64,000 bases of DNA, taken from Herpetosiphon giganteus (GTDB taxonomy: Bacteria; Chloroflexota; Chloroflexia; Chloroflexales; Herpetosiphonaceae). The position numbers and the translations under genes are program-made. Shown here in pieces: positions 31,993 to 39,464 of the stretch. A model generated the notes under the pieces. The model had not been told where the DNA came from. It worked only from the letters and a program-made list of their open reading frames with translations, and did no database searches. Numbering within the stretch: position 1 is the first letter of the stretch; every line of letters starts with the position of its first letter. The stretch spans positions 306,645 to 370,644 of the forward strand of contig NZ_JAFBCZ010000001.1 in the NCBI RefSeq assembly GCF_016907925.1. The letters are read 5' to 3'.

Positions 31993-34134
31993 ATGGAACG
32001 ACGCTATTATTTTTTGGGCCTGCCGCAAATTTTCTACAACCAGCAATTGATTCATCTGACCAATGCCAAGGCCGTGGCGTTGTTGGCCTATTTGGCATGC
32101 CAACCACAGCTGCAGCCCCGCGAACGCATTTTGGGCTTGCTCTGGGCCGAAAGTAGCAGCAGCGCCGCGCGCAAAAACCTAAGCAATTGTCTCTGGCTGT
32201 TGCGCCAACAATTGGGCAACGATTGTATTCGCAGCCACGATGATCGTTTGAGTTTGGGCAACGAGGGCTGGAACGATCTGCAAACATTATGGCAATTCGA
32301 TCAGCCTGATCTGACAACGCTACTTAATTGTTATCGTGGCCCATTGCTCGATGGCCTGAATTTGCGCGATGCGCCGGAGTTTGAATTATGGCTCCTGCAA
32401 GAGCGCAATCGGGTGCATCAGCACTATCTGCAATTGCTTGAACAGGGGTTGCAACGCTGCGACGATTGGCAGCAAAAACTACAACTTGCCAGCCATGGCC
32501 TCACGATCGATCCGCTGCATGAGCCATTTGTCCAAGCGGCGATTCAAGCATGCTTGGCGCTCGATCAACGGGCCAATGCCTTGCAACACTACACCAATTT
32601 CCATTATCAACTTGAGCAACAATTAGGTTTGGAGCCAGCAGCGGCAACCCAAGCGCTGCGCATGCAAATTCTTGGCCCGCCCACGGGCGCAACGCTTCAG
32701 CCACCACGTTTACCCGCCCCAACCAACAATGCCACATTAATTGGCCGCGAGCGTGATTACGCATTGTTGAATCGCGCTTGGCAAGCCAGTTTGCACCAAC
32801 AACTCCAAGTTGTGCTGCTCACCGGCGAGCTGGGAATTGGCAAAACCAGCTTGTGGCAAACATGGCTGGGTCAAATTCGCGAAGCGCATCAAGTTATCGT
32901 GGCGCGAGGGCTGGAAATTACCCAATTGCTGCCATTTGCGCCATTCTTGGCTTGGACCGACCAAACCGCGCTGCTTGATTGGCTGTTTGGCGCACAATCG
33001 CCATTAGCTCCCTACTGGCAAAGCGAGTTGGCGCGCTTGATTCCCGATTTTAAGCAACGCGAGATCGTGCCACCACTGAGCACAGCCACACCAGCCGAAG
33101 AACGCCGCCGAATTTTCGAGGCCATGTTGCAAGTTTTGTTGCTGTTTGCCGATCAGCCTTTGGTGTTGGTGCTCGACGATGCACATTGGGCCGATGAACT
33201 TTCGCTTGGTTGGCTGGGCTTTGCCGCCGAACGCTTGCAATCCAAGCCAGTGCTGATTATTTTGACCTATCGGGCCAATCAGGTACAAGGCGAATTGGCC
33301 AACTTGCTTTGGCATTGGCAACGCAACCACATCGCCCAACGCCATGAGTTGCAACCGCTAAGCGCCAGCGAAAGCGCCCAATTGGTGCGCCAACATGGCG
33401 GCGATATGCAACGCAGTGCCCAACTCTATCAGCGCAGCCGAGGCAATCCCTACTTTTTGCACGAATTATTACAAGCCCCAAGCGAGCAAATTCCTAGCTC
33501 GCTGGCAGATGTGTTGGGCTTGCGCTTAACCAGTTTGCCGAATGCTGCCCAAGCCTTGCTCTCAGCCGCCATGATTTTGGGCATCAACAGCAGGCTCGAA
33601 TTGTTGCAACAAGTCAGTCATTGCAACGAAGATCAAGCCCTCGATATGCTTGATCTCTTATTGCAGCAAGGCATTTTGGCCGAGCAAACAGGCCAATATC
33701 AAATTGCCCACCCGCTGATTGCTGAAGTGTGGCAGCAATATTTGAGTCCGGCGCGTCGCCAGGTGTTTCATCGGCGGGCTGCCGAAGCCTTGGCCGCCAG
33801 TTATGCGGGTATGTTGCCACTGGTCGCGGTGCAATTGGCCAGCCATTATGAAGCTGCGGGCAATGCCCACGAAGCAGCGCGCTACGCAGAAATGGCTGGC
33901 TATCATGCCTTGATTATGGCATCGGGCCAAGCAGCAGTCACGCTCTATCAACGAGCACTGAGCTTGGAAACAACGCCGCTGCGCATGCTTGGGCTTGGTC
34001 GGGCCTGGGTCTTGGAGGGCGATGTGCTCGCAGCCCGCGCCAGTTTTGATGCAGCCCGCCAAGCCTTCGAAGCATTGGGCGATTTTGCAGGCGCAGCCCA
34101 AGCCAGCCTCCACTTGGCCGCAAGTTATCAGTAG
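31993..34134 (+). CDS. SARP-type regulator with BTAD and AAA ATPase domains
   Basis: A roughly 713-residue regulator. The N-terminal OmpR-like DNA-binding domain (about 1-90; NAKAVALLAYLACQPQLQPRE) is followed by a BTAD helical domain (about 95-230; EPFVQAAIQACLALDQRANAL). Next comes an AAA/NACHT-type ATPase with Walker A GELGIGKTS near 275 and Walker B LVLVLDDAHWADE. A helical region ends with two TPR-like hairpins and stops at LHLAASYQ. Relatives usually carry longer TPR arrays for ligand or protein sensing, so this one is short or truncated at its repeat-rich 3' side. A GTG at 31969 is an alternative start. Targets are unknown. Confidence 0.85.
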   Translation: MERRYYFLGLPQIFYNQQLIHLTNAKAVALLAYLACQPQLQPRERILGLLWAESSSSAARKNLSNCLWLLRQQLGNDCIRSHDDRLSLGNEGWNDLQTLWQFDQPDLTTLLNCYRGPLLDGLNLRDAPEFELWLLQERNRVHQHYLQLLEQGLQRCDDWQQKLQLASHGLTIDPLHEPFVQAAIQACLALDQRANALQHYTNFHYQLEQQLGLEPAAATQALRMQILGPPTGATLQPPRLPAPTNNATLIGRERDYALLNRAWQASLHQQLQVVLLTGELGIGKTSLWQTWLGQIREAHQVIVARGLEITQLLPFAPFLAWTDQTALLDWLFGAQSPLAPYWQSELARLIPDFKQREIVPPLSTATPAEERRRIFEAMLQVLLLFADQPLVLVLDDAHWADELSLGWLGFAAERLQSKPVLIILTYRANQVQGELANLLWHWQRNHIAQRHELQPLSASESAQLVRQHGGDMQRSAQLYQRSRGNPYFLHELLQAPSEQIPSSLADVLGLRLTSLPNAAQALLSAAMILGINSRLELLQQVSHCNEDQALDMLDLLLQQGILAEQTGQYQIAHPLIAEVWQQYLSPARRQVFHRRAAEALAASYAGMLPLVAVQLASHYEAAGNAHEAARYAEMAGYHALIMASGQAAVTLYQRALSLETTPLRMLGLGRAWVLEGDVLAARASFDAARQAFEALGDFAGAAQASLHLAASYQ

Positions 34135-34620
34135 GAGTTGGGGAGCTGGTGTTGGGGGTCGGGGATCGGAAGAGTTAATGATCCACGAAGAGCACGAAGA
34201 GCACGAAGAACGATTTTTTAGCCACAGATTGCCACAGATTATTTGGACTATCCTGCTATACCCCACATTTCATCCTTCATCCCTCATCCTTCATCCTTTA
34301 TCTTTTCTCTCTGGGCCGCTGCGTTAACGGATTGATCCACGAATTGCACGAATTGCACGAAAAATCTTCCCATAGCCCAAAGCCAATAGCCAATAGCCAT
34401 ATTTCTCTACGCCTCTGCGTTAAAGGATTGATCCACGAACCGCACGAATTGCATGAATGATTATTTTTTCGCCACAGATTGTCACAGATTAGCCCAGATG
34501 ATTTTTTCATACCCTATAGCCAATAGCCCAAAGCCAAGAGCCTATCGTCCAATCCCCAGCCCCCGATCCCCGACCCCCAACATCCTATGTTCTATGTTCT
34601 TTGCTCTATGTTCTCTCTCA
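34135..34620. repeat. Word-repeat mosaic, 490 bp
   Basis: Contains GATCCACGAAGAGCACGAAG, GCCACAGATTGCCACAGATT, TCATCCTTCATCCTTTATC heptamers, two GCGTTAA-GGATTGATCCACGAA blocks (after 34322 and 34418), AGCCAATAGCCAATAGCC and TATGTTCTATGTTCTTTGC. No gene is visible between the SARP gene and the peptidase promoter. Confidence 0.8.
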
Positions 34621-34640
34621 TAGCTTTACAATAAAAACGT

Positions 34641-34670
34641 TTGACAAGCATCTTTGATGGCATATATACT
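34641..34670 (+). promoter_or_regulatory. Sigma-70 promoter of the Xaa-Pro peptidase gene
   Basis: Perfect TTGACA (34641-34646), then TATACT at 34665-34670 (18-base spacer) or TATATA at 34663 (16-base spacer). Confidence 0.7.
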
Positions 34671-34675
34671 ACACA

Positions 34676-34703
34676 AAGCCCGTTGGCAACCCCAAGCGGG
34701 CTT
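34676..34703 (+). other. Leader hairpin before the Xaa-Pro peptidase gene
   Basis: AAGCCCG (34676-34682) pairs with CGGGCTT (34697-34703) around a 14-base loop. It starts at the predicted transcript 5' end and is followed by TGTAGTG, not a T run. Confidence 0.45.
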
Positions 34704-34729
34704 GTAGTGTGCTGAAAGGCTGGTGCGCG

Positions 34730-35815
34730 GTGTCTCAAGAACGGCTCGCAGCGTTGCGGATGCTTTTTGAAGCAGCCCAAATTGATGGATTGTTGGTGGC
34801 CAATAGCCAAAATCGGCGGTATCTGAGCGGGTTTAGTGGTTCGGCGGGCGTGTTGTTAATTGATGCTCAACGGGCATTGTTAATCACCGATGGCCGCTAT
34901 ACCGTGCAAGCAGCGCAAGAGGCCAGCCAATTTGAAACCATCACGCGCACGCTTGATGAAACGTTGGATAGCTGCGTTGGCCGCTATGTTGCGCCAATCA
35001 AGCGCTTGGGCTACGAGCCAACAACCTTGAGCGTTGCCGATTATAATGCCTTGCGCCAAGCGCTGCCTGGCGATGTAACCTTGGTTGCGATTGGTTCGTT
35101 GACTGAGCAATTACGCGCCATCAAAAGCAGCGAAGAAGTTGCGACCCTGCGCCAAGCAATTAACATTACTGACCAAGCCTTAGCAACAGTTAAGCCGATG
35201 TTGCGCCCAAGCATGCTCGAACGCGAAGTTGCTTGGGAATTGCACAAGGCAATCGTGGAGCATGGCGGCGATGGCTTAGCCTTTGAGATTATCGTGGGCG
35301 CTGGCTTGAATAGTGCCTTGCCCCATTATCACGCTGGCAACGCGCCACTCGGCCAAGGTCAACCGATTGTGATTGATTTTGGCGCGCTGTATGCTGGCTA
35401 TCATGGCGATATGACGCGCACCTTGGTGCTGGGTCAGCCCGATGCCAAATTCGACGAAATTTATGGCATTGTGCGCCACGCGCTGGAAGATGCAACCAAC
35501 GGCATCACGGCCAACACCACCGGCAAAGAGGCTGACGCATTCGCCCGCAATGTCATCGAAGCCTCTGGCTATGGCCAATATTTCAGCCATGGCACTGGCC
35601 ACGGGGTTGGCTTGCAGATTCACGAAGAGCCACGGCTCAGCCGCGTGCACAACGATTTGCTGCCAGTTGGCTCAATTTTCAGCATCGAGCCAGGCATTTA
35701 TTTGCCCGATTGGGGCGGCGTGCGGCTCGAAAACTTGGTTTTGCTCAATGCCAATGGCGTTGAAACCCTTACACAGTCACCACTTGACCCGATTATTGTG
35801 ATCGAGCAAGCCTAA
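34730..35815 (+). CDS. M24-family Xaa-Pro aminopeptidase
   Basis: A 361-residue metallopeptidase. The N-terminal domain (about 1-125; ANSQNRRYLSGFSGSAG) is that of creatinase/prolidase-type enzymes. The pita-bread domain has the five metal ligands in IVIDFGALYAGYHGDMTRT (two Asp), FSHGTGHGVGLQIHE (His), FSIEPGIY (Glu) and VRLENLV (Glu). It removes N-terminal residues before proline. GTG 34730 is chosen (AAAGG ten bases upstream); GTG 34709 is possible. It lies directly upstream of efp, and this pepQ/pepP-efp order is conserved in many bacteria, so the genes are probably cotranscribed (33 bases apart). Confidence 0.93.
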   Translation: MSQERLAALRMLFEAAQIDGLLVANSQNRRYLSGFSGSAGVLLIDAQRALLITDGRYTVQAAQEASQFETITRTLDETLDSCVGRYVAPIKRLGYEPTTLSVADYNALRQALPGDVTLVAIGSLTEQLRAIKSSEEVATLRQAINITDQALATVKPMLRPSMLEREVAWELHKAIVEHGGDGLAFEIIVGAGLNSALPHYHAGNAPLGQGQPIVIDFGALYAGYHGDMTRTLVLGQPDAKFDEIYGIVRHALEDATNGITANTTGKEADAFARNVIEASGYGQYFSHGTGHGVGLQIHEEPRLSRVHNDLLPVGSIFSIEPGIYLPDWGGVRLENLVLLNANGVETLTQSPLDPIIVIEQA

Positions 35816-35848
35816 AATTTATTACAACCCAAAGGGAGTTTTTGTATC

Positions 35849-36406
35849 ATGGTCTCAACAGGTGAAGTACGCAAAGGTCTAACCCTCATTATTGATGGTG
35901 AATTGTTCCGCGTGATGGAAGCCAACCACGTCAAGCAAGGTCGTGGCACGGCATTCTTGCGCCTGACCTTACGCAATGTCCGCACCAGTGCCACCACCGT
36001 CAAAACCTTTATGGCTGGCGAACGCTTCGAAGTAGCTCGCTTGTCAACCCGCAATGTGCAATATCTCTATCGCGAAGATAACTACATCTATGTGATGAAC
36101 ACCGAAACCTACGATCAATTCCCCGTCAGCGTGGATTTGCTCGAAGATGCCTTATTGTACATTCGCGAAAACGAAACCTTCGATGTCTTGACCTATGAAG
36201 ATGAAGTATTGGATATTTCATTGCCTTCATCAGTCGAGATGACGGTAGTCGAAACCGAGCCAAACTACAAAGGTGATACCGCTTCAGGTGGCGGCAAGCC
36301 TGCAACAACCGATACCGGTTTGGTGGTTCAAGTGCCATCATTTGTCGCCGTCGGCGAACGGATTCGCGTCGATACCACCAACGGCAAGTACCTCACCCGG
36401 ATCTAG
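35849..36406 (+). CDS. efp: Translation elongation factor P
   Basis: A 185-residue, three-domain factor that rescues ribosomes stalled on polyproline. Domain 1 (KOW-like) ends with the acceptor loop VKQGRGTAFLRLTLRNV. The tip residue Lys is replaced: the loop reads HVKQGRGTAF, where many EF-Ps have KPGKGxAF, so the modified residue would be Arg rather than Lys, as in the rhamnosylated branch, but a partner EarP is not visible here. Domains 2-3 end in GERIRVDTTNGKYLTRI. AAAGGGAG lies upstream. It is followed by a hairpin and accB. Confidence 0.94.
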   Translation: MVSTGEVRKGLTLIIDGELFRVMEANHVKQGRGTAFLRLTLRNVRTSATTVKTFMAGERFEVARLSTRNVQYLYREDNYIYVMNTETYDQFPVSVDLLEDALLYIRENETFDVLTYEDEVLDISLPSSVEMTVVETEPNYKGDTASGGGKPATTDTGLVVQVPSFVAVGERIRVDTTNGKYLTRI

Positions 36407-36441
36407 GTGGAGTTGCGCCGCGTATTTTAAAGCTGATCATC

Positions 36442-36469
36442 ACGGCGCTGGGCACGTTCCCTGCGCCGT
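36442..36469 (+). terminator. Hairpin between efp and accB
   Basis: ACGGCGC/GCGCCGT with an inner GGG/CCC pair forms an extended stem of about ten pairs. Only a weak T-rich stretch follows, so termination may be partial. Confidence 0.45.
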
Positions 36470-36505
36470 CGCCATTTCTAAAAGTGTAGTTGAGGATGTT
36501 AGCCC

Positions 36506-36973
36506 ATGAGTGAGCAAACGCCAGAACATAATTTACTCACCGAGGATGTGCGTGAGTTGCTCCGTTTAATCACCCAAACCGATATTACCGAGTTGAGCCT
36601 TGAGCGTGGCGATGCCAAGATTCATGTCAAGCGCACGCCCTATGCTGTGGCAGCCCCAGTCGTGGTGACCAGCGGTGTAGCGGCGGCTCCTGCTGCTGCC
36701 AGCAGCGCCGAAACTCCAGCTGCATCAATCGGCCAGCCCATTACCTCGCCCATGGTTGGAACGTTCTATGCCTCGCCATCGCCCAAAGATCCAGCCTACG
36801 TCAAAGTTGGCGATGAAGTTCACCCAGGCGACGTGATCGGCATTGTCGAAGCCATGAAGATGATGAACGAAATTGAAAGCGAAATTCATGGCCGCGTCGC
36901 CGTCATTCACGTTGAAAATAGCCAGCCAGTCGAGTATGGCCAAGTGCTCATTTCAATCGTGCCGCTTGATTAA
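36506..36973 (+). CDS. accB: Biotin carboxyl carrier protein of acetyl-CoA carboxylase
   Basis: A 155-residue BCCP. A helical N-terminus (EDVRELLRLITQTDITELSLE) is followed by an Ala/Pro-rich linker (about 55-75) and the biotinyl domain (about 78-155). The biotin acceptor Lys is in EAMKMMNEIE. It carries the carboxyl group between biotin carboxylase and carboxyltransferase in fatty-acid synthesis. The carboxylase gene accC, often adjacent, is not here; xseA follows instead after a repeat-filled gap. The efp-accB order is conserved in many bacteria. Confidence 0.95.
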   Translation: MSEQTPEHNLLTEDVRELLRLITQTDITELSLERGDAKIHVKRTPYAVAAPVVVTSGVAAAPAAASSAETPAASIGQPITSPMVGTFYASPSPKDPAYVKVGDEVHPGDVIGIVEAMKMMNEIESEIHGRVAVIHVENSQPVEYGQVLISIVPLD

Positions 36974-36989
36974 GAGCTTGTGGTATTTA

Positions 36990-37130
36990 CATTCCCTCAC
37001 CCCCCAGCCCCCTCTCCCACTGGACGCGGGCGAGGGGGAGCGTCATCTTAATCACGAATTGTGGTAGACCCACCGTGGTAATGCCCCTCGCCCATCGAAC
37101 GGGAGAGGGGTTGGGGTGAGGGGATATCCA
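36990..37130. repeat. CCCTC/GAGGG palindromic repeat pair
   Basis: CCCTCACCCCCCAGCCCCCTC with GGGCGAGGGGGAGCG (36993-37045), then a mirrored block GCCCCTCGCCCATCG / GGGAGAGGGGTTGGGGTGAG (37081-37124). The same motifs occur inside the MITE-like elements and at 52066-52108. It may also end the accB transcript. Confidence 0.65.
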
Positions 37131-37212
37131 TCATTTCTAAACTATTCAAGATTGTTTTTTTGCCAAAATCCTCGTACAATTGTGCTACTATCCTCAGTAA
37201 GCAGGCCAAGCC

Positions 37213-38391
37213 ATGGAACAACTTTCAGTCAGTGAATTATGTGGGTATATCAATGCGGTGCTCACCAGCGATCCCGTCGTTAGCGACGTTTGGGTCTTTG
37301 GCGAGGTTTCCAATTGCAAACGCCATTCATCGGGCCATTGGTATTTAACCCTCAAGGAAGCCGATGCGCGGATCGATGCGGTTATTTGGCGCTCAACTGC
37401 CTTACGACTTAGTTCATTGCCCCACGATGGCATGGCAATTTTGGGCCATGGCAAAGTCGAACTCTATAACGGACGCTTGCAACTCTACCTCGATTTCATC
37501 ACCCCTGCTGGCGAAGGCCTGTTGCAAGCCCAATACGAACGGCTCAAAGCCCAACTCGAAGCCGAAGGCTTAACCGAGCGCAAACGACCTTTACCACTTT
37601 TTCCGCAACGCATTGGCATCGTCACCTCGCCAACTGGGGCCGCCTTGCAGGATATGTTGAATGTGCTGCGCCGCCGCTTTCCCTTGGCCGAAGTAATTAT
37701 CGCGCCAGCCCTCGTGCAGGGCGAAGATGCAGCGCCATCAATTGTCGAGGCCTTGTATGAGCTGTTCGATTTCGAGCCAGATGTGATTATTGTGGCCCGT
37801 GGTGGTGGCTCAATTGAGGATCTCTGGGCCTTCAACGAAGAGATTGTGGCGCGGGCGGTGTTTGCCTCGCCAGTGCCAGTCGTCACGGGCGTTGGCCACG
37901 AAACCGATACAACAATCGTTGATTTTGTGTCCGATTTGCGCGCGCCAACGCCTTCCGCCGCTGCCGAGTTGGTCACGCCCGATCTGGCCACATTACGCGA
38001 TGAATTGATCAATCAGGTTGGTTTGTTGCATGGTTTGTTCCAAGGGCGCTTGCAATTGTTGCGCAGCGAACTCAACCAACAGCAACAACAATTGCTCCGT
38101 CACGATCCCCAATTGCGGCTGCAACAAGGACATGAACATGTGGCCGTGCAGCAACAGCGCTTGCAACGCGCCATGCAACGTATGCTCGAAATGGCCCGTT
38201 TGAAGGTGCAAGTGGCTGAGCGTAGTTTAGTGGCACTCAATCCTGAACGAACGCTGGCTCGTGGCTATGCGGTGGTTTTGCAGGCAGGCCGCGCCATCAC
38301 CAATCGCAATCAAGTTGCGGTGGGCGAAACAATCAGCATTCAACTGCATCACGGCCAAATTCAGGCCACAATTGATGAACTGAGGGATTAA
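37213..38391 (+). CDS. xseA: Exodeoxyribonuclease VII large subunit
   Basis: A 392-residue XseA. The N-terminal OB-fold domain (about 1-105; VWVFGEVSNCKRHSSGHWYLTLK in overlapping parts) binds single-stranded DNA. The catalytic domain contains RIGIVTSPTGAALQDML, ARGGGSIEDLWAFNEE and GVGHETDTTIVDFVSD. A coiled-coil segment (about 265-335) and a short C-terminal end NPERTLARGYAVV follow. It degrades single-stranded DNA with XseB. The small subunit gene xseB, usually directly downstream, is absent; an ATPase gene starts three bases after the stop instead. Confidence 0.95.
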   Translation: MEQLSVSELCGYINAVLTSDPVVSDVWVFGEVSNCKRHSSGHWYLTLKEADARIDAVIWRSTALRLSSLPHDGMAILGHGKVELYNGRLQLYLDFITPAGEGLLQAQYERLKAQLEAEGLTERKRPLPLFPQRIGIVTSPTGAALQDMLNVLRRRFPLAEVIIAPALVQGEDAAPSIVEALYELFDFEPDVIIVARGGGSIEDLWAFNEEIVARAVFASPVPVVTGVGHETDTTIVDFVSDLRAPTPSAAAELVTPDLATLRDELINQVGLLHGLFQGRLQLLRSELNQQQQQLLRHDPQLRLQQGHEHVAVQQQRLQRAMQRMLEMARLKVQVAERSLVALNPERTLARGYAVVLQAGRAITNRNQVAVGETISIQLHHGQIQATIDELRD

Positions 38392-38394
38392 GCG

Positions 38395-39204
38395 ATGTTA
38401 CTAGCCAGCCTCAAAGTCAAAGCGCCAACCGCCGATGATCGTGAGCAATTTCCGTTGAATGTGCCAGCGATTCAGGCCTTGATTGACCATGAAATCGATT
38501 TTACCGCGCCAGTCACGATTATTGTTGGCGATAATGGCTCTGGCAAATCGACTTTTTTAGAAGGCTTGGCGGTGGCTGCCCGTTCAATCGCGGTCGGAAC
38601 TTACGATCTTGATCAGGATCAAAGCCTCACCTCAGCCCAACGCTTGGCGAGATATTTGCACCTGAGTTGGCGCAAGCGCTCTGGGCGTGGCTTTTTCCTG
38701 CGGGCTGAAGATTTTTTTGGCTATGCACTACGCTTGAATCAATTGCGCATCGAGGCCGAGGCTGGCTTGCGCGAGGTCGAGGCCGATACGACGCTTTCGC
38801 CATTGGCCCGTGCTCAAGCCCGCCAAACCCATTCGCGCACCATCGGCGAGTTGCGTCACCGTTATGGCGAAGGCCTCGATCACGCTTCGCATGGCGAGAG
38901 TTTTCTGCGCTTGTTTCAATCGCGCTTTGTGCCCAATGGCTTATATTTGCTCGACGAACCGGAAGCACCATTAGCGCCGATTCGCCAATTGAGTTTGTTG
39001 TCGCTGATGCGCGATGCAGTTGAGCAGCAACAAAGCCAATTTGTCATTGTAACCCACTCGCCGATTATTATGGCCTATCCCAAGGCCCAGTTGCTGCAAA
39101 TTAGCGCAGCGGGCTTGCAACCAATTGAATATAACGCCATTGAGCATGTGACGTTGTTGCGCGATTTTCTCAACCAGCCTGATCGCTTTTTACGTCATTT
39201 GTAG
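38395..39204 (+). CDS. ABC-type AAA ATPase (SMC/RecF-like)
   Basis: A 269-residue soluble ATPase of the predicted-ATPase group COG3910. Walker A is GDNGSGKST (about 47-55), a signature-like HASHGESF precedes Walker B YLLDEPEAPL, and the H-loop is IVTHSPIIM. There is no membrane domain, and the insert between the halves is short, so it is not an SMC with a long coiled coil. Relatives are found alone or next to nucleases. Here it begins three bases after xseA with which it must be cotranslated, so a role in DNA processing is plausible (inference). Confidence 0.85.
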   Translation: MLLASLKVKAPTADDREQFPLNVPAIQALIDHEIDFTAPVTIIVGDNGSGKSTFLEGLAVAARSIAVGTYDLDQDQSLTSAQRLARYLHLSWRKRSGRGFFLRAEDFFGYALRLNQLRIEAEAGLREVEADTTLSPLARAQARQTHSRTIGELRHRYGEGLDHASHGESFLRLFQSRFVPNGLYLLDEPEAPLAPIRQLSLLSLMRDAVEQQQSQFVIVTHSPIIMAYPKAQLLQISAAGLQPIEYNAIEHVTLLRDFLNQPDRFLRHL

Positions 39205-39214
39205 CGATGGGGAT

Positions 39215-39460
39215 TGGTTTTGATCCACGAAGAGCACGAAGCGCACGAAGGACGGAAACCGCGAAGAACACGAAGAATAGTTTTTTAAGCCACGAATTGC
39301 ACGAATTCCACGAATAATTATTTTTTGCCACAGATTGCCCAGATTTGTTTGATTATCATTCCCATGGCCCAAAGCCTATAGCCATGTTTCTATACATTAA
39401 AAAACCACGAAGGACGCGAAGATTCGTGCTCTTCGTGTCCTTCGTGGATCAAAAACTAGC
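39215..39460. repeat. Word-repeat mosaic between convergent genes
   Basis: CGAAGAGCACGAAGCGCACG, CCACGAATTGCACGAATTCC, GCCACAGATTGCCCAGATT and, inverted, TTCGTGCTCTTCGTGTCC. It fills the gap to the pnp stop codon. Confidence 0.75.
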
Positions 39461-39464
39461 AGAT

